This document shows, in pieces, positions 1 to 10,142 of a stretch of 64,000 nt of DNA. Source of the stretch: Tricholoma matsutake. Taxonomy: Eukaryota; Basidiomycota; Agaricomycetes; Agaricales; Tricholomataceae. The stretch is taken from positions 8,432,001-8,496,000 of the forward strand of contig AP026550.1 in the NCBI GenBank assembly GCA_026075535.2. Direction: 5' to 3'. Both the position numbers and the translations under genes were made by a program. Every line of letters begins with the position of its first letter. The stretch's first letter is position 1. Below the pieces are notes generated by a model. That model was not told the DNA's origin, made no database searches, and saw only the letters and a program-made list of their open reading frames with translations.

Positions 1-139
1 TATGCAGAAGGCCTGCTAGAGTGCACTATCCATCTTATGTTGGATGCGCTGAGTAAGACTAGTGCCGAACGACTTGTCAAGGAAGCACCTCATCAAATGA
101 CATTGACTAGATTGAGTGGTTGAGGCTTTGCCCTTAACA
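1..139 (+). repeat. 3' end of the 5' LTR of gypsy-1
   Basis: Matches the last 140 bases of the 3' LTR and ends in ...CCTTAACA, the same terminus. It differs from the 3' copy by scattered transitions (for example TTGGATGCG against TCAGATGCT). The start of this LTR lies outside the window, so the target duplication cannot be checked. Confidence 0.9.
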
Positions 140-447
140 TAAGATCTAAACTATCTGCTAGCCCACCTACCTAGGTGTAGGCAATACATCTCGAAACACA
201 CCACAATGACCTGGGTCTAGACAAACCCCAGACAGACCACCAAGAGAAGCAGAACTACAGCCAGGTTCATCTTGGTACTGATACAATGGAAGACTAGTCT
301 GTTACTTGACCCCAGCACAGTGTTGGTTCTACAGATCAACTGACAGACAAAGAGGAGATTTCCTCACCGATGAAGACTTCAAACAACCACACACACCCCC
401 ACCCAAAACATCTACCCATGACATCCATAAAGGACATTAGAATCTGA

Positions 448-1290
448 TCACCCACAGACTTCTCAGGAGAGTGGACCAAGACTGCCAAGTTCCTGCAGGA
501 GATAGACCTATACCTGCAAATCAATGACCAGGTCTATGACACGAATGACAAGAAGATCATCTTCACACTATCCTTCATGAATGGAGGGACAGCAGCTGCC
601 TGGGCACAGGCATTTGTCAACCAACACCAATCTGAGGGACTCGGAGAATATGTAGACTTCAGACAGAAGGTCCTAGAAGCCTTCTCACTGATCGATGATG
701 CCAGAATGGCAAAGACAGAGATTAAAAATCTCAAACAAGGTTCAGGGAACCTCGAAGAATATGTGGCAAGCTTCCACATCCTGAAAGACTGGACAGGAAT
801 CACCAAAGATGCAGCCATGATTGAGTACTTCATGGACGGACTGCACCCTGAATTACTGAAGAGGGTACACACAATGGAGATGGTACCCAACACTCTCAAA
901 GACTGGACAAAGGCAGCTTCAAAATATGAAGGCCAATGGAAACGGGCCATGGCAATCCTGGGAAAGACCAGGCAGAACCAGAAGACAAACGAAACGACAA
1001 AGAAAGGACAGCCCTCTCTTGACATCAACCGACTGATGAACCAAGAATGAGTGGAACACCTCCAAAAGGGATTGTGTTTCATCTGTCACCAACCGGGACA
1101 CCGATCATCTGACCACAGGGATGGAAAGAACCCCACCCAGATGGGGTCAGCACCCCCTCCCTACTGAAACCGCTTCACCCAGAAAAAGACTGGGGTGGAC
1201 ACCTACCAGAAGATTCACACGATGCTGGATGAACTAGACAAAGAAGAAAAGGAACAAGCCCTCAACCTCATGGAGGAATCAGGTTTTTAG
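448..1290 (+). pseudogene. gag of gypsy-1 (capsid plus zinc knuckle), several TGA stops
   Basis: One reading frame carries a Retrotrans_gag-like capsid (LSFMNGGTAAAWAQAF at 568-615, then ...FMDGLHPELLKRV...) and runs to a TAG at 1288-1290. In-frame TGA codons at 445 and 1048 interrupt it; the related gag at 62237 has CGA (Arg) at the first site. After 1050 the frame continues with the knuckle CFICHQPGHRSSDH, which ends in His instead of the usual Cys. The true start is probably in the 200 bases upstream but is blurred by stops and frame changes. The frame ends on a GGTTTTTAG string that overlaps the protease frame by -1, suggesting programmed frameshifting in the ancestor. Confidence 0.85.
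1281..1290 (+). promoter_or_regulatory. candidate -1 ribosomal frameshift site between gag and pol (gypsy-1)
   Basis: The gag frame reads GGT TTT TAG here. A one-base slip backwards reads TTA GAA CAG and enters the protease frame without another stop for over 25 codons. The gypsy-5 copy has the same string at 63305-63313 with the same frame relation. The heptamer is not a perfect X XXY YYZ, so the mechanism is inferred. Confidence 0.5.
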
Positions 1291-1735
1291 AACAGCGGCC
1301 TGATACGACACCAGTCACTGCTGTAGTCTCCCTAGGATCTGTACTCTTAGCTACCATGAATAGACAATCTATGTGCCTGTCTATTTGGGTAGCTGAGTCA
1401 GACAATGGGAAAGACATTGCAACAAACATGCTCCTCAACTCTGGAGCAGGAGGAGTCTTTATTGACTTGAAATTTGTCGAACGAATAGGGATCAGGACAT
1501 ATCCCTTAGGCTGCACCATCCAGGCCACAAATGTAGATGGAACCCTGAATAGGCAGGGAACAATCACCAGATGCATGAAAGGGAGGCTCTACATCAACGG
1601 GAGGAGCTACCTGATGGAATAGCTAGTCGCCGGACTAGGCAAAGAATCAGTAATCTTGGGTCTGCAATGGCTGCAGGAGATAAACCCGATCATCGACTGG
1701 AAGAAGGGAACTTTTGAGTTCTGAGATGAAGAACG
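1291..1735 (+). pseudogene. retropepsin (aspartic protease) of gypsy-1, catalytic Asp changed to Asn
   Basis: The frame aligns with the gypsy-5 protease at 63314-63813: SVLLAT near the start, an active-site LLNSGAGG, then VILGLQWL and INPIIDWKKG. Retropepsins need D-S/T-G; here codon 1437-1439 is AAC where gypsy-5 has CTCGAC (Asp). The change is C-G to C-A. In-frame stops follow at 1621 (TAG) and 1723 (TGA). The enzyme would have cut the Gag-Pol polyprotein; this copy cannot. Confidence 0.8.
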
Positions 1736-1757
1736 ATGGGCTCAGATCAAATGAATC

Positions 1758-2180
1758 TTGGAGAAGACAAGAAGAGCCGAACAGGCCCTCCCAAACACCC
1801 TAAACCTCCCCAGGGTTGACACTGGAAGGGAGGCACCAAACAACAAGATGGCACAAATTCAATGCATTGTGGCCAAGACAAGACAGAGGCTCTCTGAAGA
1901 AAAAGAGAAGAGCCTTGCCCGAGCCAGATTGGCCGTGGCAAAAACAAGAGAAAGACTCTCCGAAGAAAAGGAGAGAAACCTTGCCCAAGCACGACTAGCC
2001 GTGGCAAAGACAAAGGAAAGGCTTTCTGAAAGAAAAGCCAAAGAACTGGATTCCACCCAGATAGCTGTCACAAAGACCAGGAGCAGCAGCACTCCTAGAG
2101 AAACCAGAAACCTCAAAGCAGCATGACGTGCTGTTGCCAAGACCCGAGAAAACCAGAAGAAGAAGCAACTGGAAAAGGGC
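1758..2180 (+). pseudogene. charged 22-residue repeat linker between protease and RT (gypsy-1)
   Basis: An open stretch encodes about five tandem copies of a 22-residue unit of the form VAKTRxRLSEEKEKxLAxAR, Lys/Arg/Glu-rich and likely helical or coiled coil. It lies after the protease and before the RT. The end of the window shows the same kind of sequence starting after the gypsy-5 protease (RIVAKGQEKLALKKK), so it is a family trait. The last units are broken by TGA at 2124. Its role is unknown; spacer or RNA binding is a guess. Confidence 0.65.
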
Positions 2181-2789
2181 AAACACAACAAATGCGACAA
2201 GACATGATGGATCTTGTGGAAGAAAAAAGACTCACTGACCTCCACAGGGGAGGAAAGCTCTGGCAAATGAAACTTGAAAATGGCACTACAAAACAGGACA
2301 AAAGACCCTCGTCAGGAGGCTACCCCGATACACGATTACGGAACCCCAGATTATGGTACTACTGACACCAGAGTACCAATACCCAGGGAGACCCCCCTCA
2401 AGTAAAGTTTGAAGAGGTACCCAATGAAGAACTATTGGCAGACACAGGCATGGAAATACGAGCAACAAACCAGATCCCCAAACAAGATGTGATCAAAGAT
2501 GACTCGGTATTGATCACATATGTACGAGGCAAACTGGTCATTGGCCTATTTGGACCAGATATAGAACTTCCCCTGATGGAGGAACATCGAGAGCCAAGAT
2601 ACAAATACATCTGAAAAACAAACATGATCAACAGGCTGATGAAGAGCAAAGGCTCCCCATGGTACCTACTCAACTCAGGACATATGGATTAGAGCAAAGA
2701 CATCCATATCTCAACGACTAGTGCATGAACAAGAGGAGGGAAAGGAGACTAGCCAACAGACCCTGGACAACTTACTGCCACTGGAATAC

Positions 2790-4391
2790 CAGAAGTACAG
2801 ACAGGTATTCGAGAAAGCCACATCTGAATGATTCCTGGAATCAAGACCGTGGGATCATGCGATCAACCTAAAAGAAGGCTTTGTACCAAAGGATTGCAAA
2901 GTCTACCCACTGACACCAAAAGAACAAGAGAAACTCAACGAGTTTCTAGATGAAAACCTGGAGAAAGGATACATCCGACCGTTGAAATCACCCATGGCAT
3001 CCCTGTTCTTCTTCGTGTTGAAGAAGGACTCTGATGCTCTACGACCCTGCCAAGACTATTGCTATCTGAATGAAGGAACAATCCAGAACAACTACCCTCT
3101 ACCACTGATTGGAGACCTCTTGGACAAGCTGAAAGGAGCAAGATTTTTCACAAAACTTGACATTCAATGGGGATACCATAATGTATGGATAAAGAAAGGA
3201 GACAAGTGGAAGGCAGCATTCAAGACTAACCGAGGGCTATTCGAGCCAATGGTGATGTTCTTTGGGCTGTGCAACTCACCAGCGACATTCCAGGCCATGA
3301 TGAATGATCTCTTCTGAGACATGCTAGATGAAGGATGGCTCATCATCTATATGGACAACATCCTGATCTTCTTGAAGATGGAAGAAGAACACAGGACAAG
3401 GATCAAAAGGGTCCTTGAATGACTACGACAATGCAATCTCTACCTGAAAATAGAGAAGTGCAAGTTCAATGTGCAAGAAGTTGACTTCTTGGGCATGATC
3501 ATCAGGCCCAATGAACTTGCAATGGACAACATGAAGCTGGCTGGGATCAAGGACTGGCCCATGCCAAAGACAGTGAAGGATGTAAGATCCTTCCTAGAAT
3601 TTGGGAACTTCTATTGAAGATTCATCAGACACTTCGCGGATCTGGCTAGACTGCTGAATGATTTGATGAAGAAGAACCAAAAATTTGAATGGATGAACAA
3701 CTGCCAGCAGTCATTCGATGTGCTGAAAAGGAAATTCAACAAAGCCCCAGTACTGCTGATGCCAGATGCAACAAAGCCATTTGTGGTGGAATCTGACACC
3801 TCAAAATTTGTGACAGGCACAGTACTCAGACAACAGGATGCCAATGGAGACTGGCACCCTTGCAGTTACATCTCACATTCTTTCAACGAGGCTGAAAGAA
3901 ATTATGAGATATATGACAGAGAACTACTGGGAGTAATCTGAGCGCTGGAGACATGGAGACACTACCTACAGGGGACACCATTCCCTGTGATGGTACTGTC
4001 CAATCACAAGAACCTGACATACTTCCGTCAGGCACAGAAACAGAACCAATGACAGGCTAGATGGAGCATCTACCTGTCACAATTCAACCTGAAGCTACAA
4101 CACATACCAGGATCACAGATGGTACAATCTGATGCCCTATCAAGGAGAGCAGATCATATAGCCAAAGAAGACACCGATAACAAGGACAAGACCATCCTCA
4201 CCGACAAACTATTCATGAAAACAATCGATGCTGAACTCCAGGGAGCCCTGGTCTCAGCAATAATGAAGGACGACCTCATAAATGATGCTTTACGAGCCCT
4301 CAAGAACAATGGAACTCCCCCAATCAAGTCTGCATTGGAGGACTGGAAATTCAAAGATGGCCTGCTCTTTTTCAAAGACAGGTGCTATGTG
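2790..4391 (+). pseudogene. reverse transcriptase and RNase H of gypsy-1, interrupted by stops
   Basis: The RT runs from [10 protein letters not shown] and the basic SPMASLFFF region to [22 protein letters not shown] and IIYMDNILIF. The catalytic YMDD is YMDN: codon 3357-3359 is AAC after GAC, a C-G to C-A change. RNase H follows ([19 protein letters not shown], then SNHKNLTYF where SDH is expected, again through C-G to C-A at 4002, and VQSDALSRR). TGA codons at 2829, 3315, 3420, 3615, 3939 and 4050 each occupy a position that is Arg in this family. The frame is then cut by element A1 and resumes at 5567. Confidence 0.9.
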
Positions 4392-5558
4392 TAGGCAATG
4401 GCATGGGTAACCCATGGGTACTTTTGAGCGTACCCATACCCATACCTGCATCTACCCCCACCCGCAACCTGTGGGTCGTGAGCTACAGGTCACCATGGGT
4501 ATGGGTTTCATCAGGGGTCTAGGTAACAAAAATACATATATTTAATTATATGCTTAACTACAATTATCAAACCACCCTATGAGCAGGCGCTCATAGGTAT
4601 GGGGTGGATTGCAGCCCAGAGAAACAAAGAAAGAAAAAGAAAAAGAAAAAGAAAAAGAAAAAGAAAAAGAAAAAAAGAAACTGTCCAGGAGACGCATGTC
4701 CCCTGTTGTCTCCCCATGTCATCAAGCACCTGTGATCCACCTTGCGAGCAGGGGCTCGCAACGGTGGTGGCAGGTGCTGGTCAGCTTCATTGTCCTGTCA
4801 TCATCATTGTCGTAGTATCCTAGTTAGTACCAAAAAAATATTGTTAGCAGTAGAATCAAAATAATGAAACAGGAGTAAAAAAAACTTACCCTTGGGCCTT
4901 TTTTTCCCTTGCTTTGCCTCCTCCTCATTGTTTCCCCCTCAGTCATCTCCTGTGGGCCCGTCATTTCATTGTCATTCCGTTTGGCATGGTGGCAGTGTTG
5001 CCATTGTCTTGCCATTTTGAAGTGGCACCCATTCCCACCCCGCGAGCAGTTGCTTGCAGCGGTGGGTATCTCTATGAATGTAGTTTAATCGCCTCAATAA
5101 AAAATCTGATCGTTAGTAGATAAAACAAAAAAGAATAGAAGAAAAAAATGATGTTGTTGTAGAGGCCAAGGAGGAGGGTGGTGGTGGTGGTGGTGATAGT
5201 GCAGTGGTAGGTTCGATGTGTCAATACCGTGACATGTCAACATGTCTTGTTTACTTACACAAACATGTCACAACAAAGTGAACATATATAAGTGGTATAC
5301 TCCTTTGTCACCTCTCACCTGGGGCTCTGCCCCCTTTGTGGTACTTACTGTAGATAGATGATAGTATAATAATCAACTTGTAAATGTATGGCCACATCCC
5401 ACAATCAATGTGGTGATGTGACTTGTAAATATATTCTACTGCAGCAACATCCTGCTGCACCTATGGCAGTGGGTTGGGCGCAGGTCCATGGGTACCCTAG
5501 CTGTGACCCATACCCATACCCGTGAGTACCCATACCCGTCAACCCATGCAGATCCCTA
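4392..5558. mobile_element. A1: hAT-like non-autonomous TIR element nested in gypsy-1
   Basis: An 1167 bp insertion flanked by a perfect 8 bp duplication GCTATGTG (4384-4391 and 5559-5566); removing it rejoins the pol frame RCYV/QQDK. The left end is TAGGCAATGGCATGGGT and the right end, inverted, is TAGGGATCTGCATGGGT. Copies of ACCCATACCC/GGGTATGGGT form subterminal arrays. Inside are an intron-like segment (4820-4889, minus), a GGGCC motif and two GAGCAG...GCTC palindromes (near 4745 and 5045). No transposase is visible. An 8 bp duplication and TAGGN ends fit hAT; family membership is inferred. Confidence 0.88.
4622..4680. repeat. (AGAAAA)n simple repeat inside A1
   Basis: Nine or so units of a six-base AGAAAA repeat. 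It generates short Lys/Arg-rich ORFs with no other support. Confidence 0.9.
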
Positions 5559-5566
5559 GCTATGTG

Positions 5567-6413
5567 CAACAGGACAAAACCCTCCACTGAGCAATCATAC
5601 AGAAATACCATGACAGCATCACGACAGGGCACCCTGGACAATGGCAAATGATTGAACTGATCCGACGAGACTACTGGTGGCCAGGAATGGCCAACTTCAT
5701 AAAGAAATACATCGAAGGCTGTGCAAAGTGCCAGCAAATGAAGATCAGCACCCACCCAACAACCCCACCCCCGACACCAATATCATCTGATGCCAGCAGA
5801 CCATTTGAGCTGGTAATGACAGATTTCATTATGGACCTGCCTGTAATAAATGGATTTGACTCAATCATGGTCGTGGTAGACCATGGTCTTATGAAGGGGG
5901 TAATTTTTATCCCTTGTGCAAAGACGATCGATGCACTTGGTGCTGCAGACCTCTACCTGTGCCATGTATACACAAGATTTGGACTCCCCAGAAGAATCAT
6001 CTCAGACAGAGACCCTTGATTTGCGTCCAAACTCTTCCAAGAACTCGGATGACTGCTCAGAATCAAGCTATCCATGAGCACCACCTATCACCCCCAGACC
6101 AATGGAGAAACAGAGCAAGTAAACCAAGAGCTAGAGGTTTACCTCCACATGTTCTGTTTGAACAAACCAGAAGATTGGGAGCATTATCTCCCAACAGCAG
6201 AATTTGTGCATAACCAGAAGATGAACTCTGCAGTAAAACATTTGCCGTTTTACTTGATGATGGGATATCAACCATGTGCTATCCCCACCCCCTATGAAAA
6301 GACGAATGTGCCGGTGATGATGCTCAACCCGGAAACCCAAACAAAACCCACAAAATGGCTTTGGATGGTATAACACAAGTCAGAGGAAGGATGCGAGGCC
6401 CTCTAGACATCAC
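5567..6413 (+). pseudogene. integrase core of gypsy-1 (zinc finger and DDE region)
   Basis: Starts right after A1. It shows the HHCC finger (YHDSITTGHPG ... CAKCQQ), RRDYWWPGM, the first catalytic Asp in VMTDFIMDLP, the second in ISDRDP and the Glu region NQELE after YHPQTNGE. TGA codons at 6017 and 6050 replace arginine. After TNVP the sequence is less conserved and is cut near 6413 by an unclassified insertion; the frame resumes near 7696. Confidence 0.88.
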
Positions 6414-7695
6414 CTGTCAGATCGATCGTCAAATAGTCATAAAATAACTGCTTTTCAAAGCAGTTTGAAGCTAAAAGAATGTATTTCAAGGACTTGCAAT
6501 GATTTTCGAGGGGTTGCAATGATTTGCGAGACATTGCAATAGTTTTCGAGATGTCACGATATTTTTCGAAAAAGTCTCAAGGAATTTCAAGTGTGCAGAT
6601 ATGTTCGGACACAAGATCGGGGGACTAGACGAGTAGTAGAAGTGAAGAAAAGGCTAATCGAGGGAAGTGAGAGCGAAAATAGCGTAATGCAAGGAATTTT
6701 GAGGAATTTTGAGGAAGTTTAGTGTAAAACACCAAACTTCGGACTGAATAAGACTAAACCGAACTCTCAAATCACTGTGATCTGGGAGGAAGATGACAAC
6801 TTTCTTTTATTTCTTTGTATCTAGTACATCTTTTTATATAAAATAAAGAAAGTACCTAAAAAGGCTAGAGAACATGAGGCAAACATGTGGAAAACTCGAG
6901 GCAAAAGACAATATAAGTATATCAGAACAATAAAGCAAGCCTAGAAGAGGTGAATATAATACATGATGAAGAAATAATAAGAAATAATAGCTAAAACCGG
7001 ACTGTCCTTGTTATAAATTGAATAAAAGATCGCAAACTGCTTCGAGCGGATTGTATGCATGCACATGCAGTTGAAATGTGTTTGATATACGTGATATAGT
7101 GTCCCATGTGTCCAGCATGCATCCGAAGATCGTTCAAACAGGAAATACTGTGTCCGATGATGTTTTTCGAGGTTCAATGTTTTTCGAAGATTTTCAAAGT
7201 TTCTTCGGACTTCGTTCGTGGCCCAATATTGGTGCGATATTGTTCAACGATGGTAGGGGATATGTCTGGCATGTGTGCAATGAGTATTCAGATAGTGATA
7301 TAGTGTCCGATGTCGATTTGCGATGTTCGATGATTTTCGAAGTTGGTCGAGGAAATATCGGACTTGTTCAAAGGCCAATATTGCTGTGATATTGCTCAAT
7401 ACTGGTTTGGAACCCATCGACGATGCTCCAAGTGTATATCCTGAGCTGTCCGAAGGGCAGGGGAGTTGTACTATGGCGGCCGAAGGCATACAAAGAATTT
7501 CAAGGTGTTGTGAAGAGTTTTGAAGTGTTGCAAAGAATTTCGAAGCATTTTCGTGACTTTGTAGAGGTTCGTAGAGGTTCGTAGAGCTTCAGAGGGGTTT
7601 GTAGAGGTTCGGAGGGGTTCATATGTGTTCGTAGAGCTTTGACAACAATTGTAGATGTGATTTTCTGAGCTTGAATGACAAGGTGGACCTATCAC
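6414..7695. mobile_element. unclassified ~1.28 kb insertion in gypsy-1 integrase
   Basis: The integrase frame stops after ATCACC at 6408-6413 and resumes at ATCACCGG near 7692, so ATCACC is a likely short target duplication; the exact ends are uncertain by a few bases. The insert has many TTCGAnG and GTTCGTAGAGG-like repeats (7550-7640) and no protein I recognise. A diverged sequence of similar size and motif order lies at about 24127-25195. It could be a solo LTR or a non-autonomous element. Confidence 0.5.
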
Positions 7696-8233
7696 CGGCC
7701 GCCAAACAGAGAATCCAAGAACTTCTCTCTGCGAGAAGGGAAGCTCTTGCCACACACAAACTGGCCAGACAGGCTATGGCTGCCCAAACAAAAGGGGGAT
7801 ACGAACCATTCAAGGTTGGAGAACAAGTATGGCTTGACTCCAAGAACCTGAAGATTGGCTACCCAATGAGAAATTGGCGCCAAAATGAGAAGGGCCCTTT
7901 GTGATTGAAGATGCCCTGTCGAGAATGACATACTGATTGAAACTGCTGCTGACATGGAAGATCCACCCGGTATTCCATGCAGCTTTACTCATGCAATACC
8001 ATGAGAACGACACTCATGGGCAAAACCTCCTGACTCCACCACCCGACCTCGTGGAAGGAGAAAATGAATATGAGGTGGAAGCGATCATCGCACACAAGAA
8101 GCGCGGCAAGACATGCCATTACCTTGTGAAATGGGTTGACTACCCGACATCTGAAAACACATGGGAACCCGAATTGAACCTAAAGAATGCCCCTGAGATC
8201 CTGACAGCATATAAGAAGAGGTACCACCTCTGA
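7696..8233 (+). pseudogene. integrase C-terminus and chromodomain of gypsy-1
   Basis: Begins with SPAAKQRIQELLSARREAL, passes through GEQVWLDSKNLK and HPVFHAALLMQY (GPY/F-type region) and ends in a chromodomain, YEVEAIIAHKKRG...LVKWVDY...NTWEPELNLKN (about 8068-8220). Chromodomains target integration to marked heterochromatin and define chromoviruses. A one-base frame change lies near 7870-7880, and two TGA codons (7893, 7935) interrupt the ancestral frame. Confidence 0.85.
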
Positions 8234-8324
8234 TGGAAACCCAAAACCCCCCTTTCTTCCCACAACAACACTCCCCAATATGCCTGCTGAACAATGATTC
8301 ACCCAAGAATACCTATGAAACCAA

Positions 8325-9005
8325 TTGAACACTGATGCCCTTTGCGTTCACCTTGCCCACGATCCACCAAAATACCATCTAGCCAGGATGTGCTTCTACT
8401 ATGCTAGCACTATCGAACAGATGGAACGAAATCTAGAAGAAGCAACGAATGATTCAGATGCCCTGGGGATCGAACAGACAATCCAGGAAATGATTGCACC
8501 ACAGTCAGACAGACCGAGAATAGCTGAGGAGAGACCTCACACCCCCTTAGGTTGACACAGACAGCCACTGACCTCGCTCTCGCCATTCAGCGAGCAGAGC
8601 GACAGAGATGAATGACGAGCTCCCTCTGGAGACTCCTCCCATTCTATGAAGAACCTGAAGATTGTGCCTAGGGCACCCGAAATAATTGATCTGACCACCC
8701 CCAAACCCGAACCAAAGATCACCCAACCACCTTGGTCCCCTCCACACATGAGACATGCCAGATGTTTCATCTGCCAGCAGATAGGCCACTTCGGCCTGAT
8801 TTGCCAACGATATGTTTGCAGGTATTGCAAACAGCAAGGCCCTGGACATTATAGGATGAACTGCCCAGGGAAACCTCGGAAAGATCGAGAAACTGATCAA
8901 AGAGAAGCCGAGCACAACCAGCAGCTCTTCTTTGACTCACAATATGATGACTTCAACAATGATGCAATGGGAAACATGACAGGAGAGCCCTATGGAAGGA
9001 TTTAA
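8325..9005 (+). pseudogene. extra 3' ORF of gypsy-1 with two CCHC zinc knuckles
   Basis: After the chromodomain stop and before the 3' LTR lies an open stretch (8325-8555 and 8646-9005, separated by TGA codons) encoding a Glu-rich region, then CFICQQIGHFGLIC and CRYCKQQGPGHYRMNC, both C-x2-C-x4/5-H-x4-C knuckles, and an acidic tail. It is too far downstream to be Gag and lies in its own frame block. A nucleic-acid-binding accessory protein is a reasonable inference; the function is unknown. Confidence 0.65.
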
Positions 9006-9409
9006 GAAGAAAGCTCAAAAACAATGGCATGACAAGACAGACCCATGCTCACAGGAATCACGATCCTCACCATCGTCGTTGGCACAACCCTAGCTGCAGC
9101 GGCAGCCCTGACCCATTTTGCCTCTATGCCATCTTCCGACCAAGTCCCAAACCCCCAATTACAGACATTGAATTTGCCATCCTGCAACACCCCCCTTTCA
9201 ATGATACCACCGACTCCTTGACACCACTGCCTAGGGCAGCACAAACTAGAAGAACCTGATCATGGTCTGAGTTTGGACATGAATTATTCCTCCACTGCAC
9301 CCCTTGACCCTGACCTGCCCACATATCCAGACCACAACTGATCAGACTGCGGAGGAGAGATGAAGATTTAGGTTGAAGTGTGGAACTTTCAACCATAGCA
9401 GGGGGGTAA
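9006..9409 (+). other. 3' untranslated region and polypurine tract of gypsy-1
   Basis: No supported ORF. Just before the LTR lies AGCAGGGGGGTAA (9397-9409), a good plus-strand priming polypurine tract. Confidence 0.65.
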
Positions 9410-10142
9410 TGTTACAATTTTCCTTGTAACTCATGGAACCCGACTGACCTGACATACCCAATGATCCCCTCCAGACAGGAGGCACTCCTGATTCATGCTT
9501 AGAGCATGTCCTTGACACCAGACACACAGACAACGCATGCCGATTCGATCCCCTTCCTGCAGAAGGCACCCTTGATGCATGGTGACTCCATGCACCTGAA
9601 CCCATTCCCATACATGCTGTGATATGACAGTCCCTTGACATGAGGTCCATGACATTGGACTCTCACGATCAACATTGGATCCTTGACATTGGATCCGTGA
9701 CATTGGACACCTCATACTAGGCATGAGGCTTATCTCTTATTGTTTCCTAACATGCTGCGCCGCAGCACTCCATGACATTGGATGCCTCATGCAAGGCATG
9801 AGGCTTATTGTTTCTATTCTTACTTGATATGCATCTATCTTTCCAATTGGACAATAAGGACCTCCCTTGTAGTATAAGTACTGCAACTTGTAGTAGGGAT
9901 GTCCTTAGTTTAGATCTAGGCAATCTACAGCTTTAACTTGTGAACTTGTGAACTTACTCAAAACCACTAAGGAAGCCCCTTAGTGCATGAACCTGAATGA
10001 CTCTATGCAGAAGGCCTGCTAGAGTGCACTATCCATCTTATGTCAGATGCTCCGAGTAAGACTAGTGCTGAACAACTTGTCAAGGAAGCACCTCATCAAA
10101 TGACATCGACTAGATTGAGTGGTTGAGGCTTTGCCCTTAACA
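9410..10142 (+). repeat. 3' LTR of gypsy-1 (733 bp)
   Basis: Begins TGTTACAATTT and ends CCTTAACA, with TG...CA ends; its last 140 bases match window bases 1-139. It contains repeated CATTGGA/TGACATTGGA motifs (9650-9790), a TATA-like TAGTATAAG near 9876, and two stem-loops with AAGCC/AAGGC loops at 9965-9985 and 10001-10025. The same terminus and loop type occur in the gypsy-5 LTR. Confidence 0.88.

Larger units (their letters stand above)
1..10142 (+). mobile_element. gypsy-1: degenerate chromodomain Ty3/gypsy retrotransposon (5' LTR truncated by window edge)
   Basis: Bases 1-139 repeat 10003-10142 with a few transitions, so they are the end of the 5' LTR and the matching end of the 3' LTR (9410-10142). 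Between them on the plus strand lie, in Ty3/gypsy order, gag, a CCHH knuckle, an aspartic protease, a linker, RT, RNase H, integrase and a chromodomain, followed by an extra zinc-knuckle ORF. Two later insertions (4392-5558 and about 6414-7695) split pol. At least ten in-frame TGA codons sit where relatives in this window have or would need arginine. I infer an inactive chromovirus-type copy; family assignment is secure, the exact clade is not. Confidence 0.9.

Noticed and set aside
445..4052. TGA recoded as arginine
   Set aside because: Asp to Asn losses at catalytic sites, TAG stops and frameshifts show decay; the NLR gene ends and reads normally.
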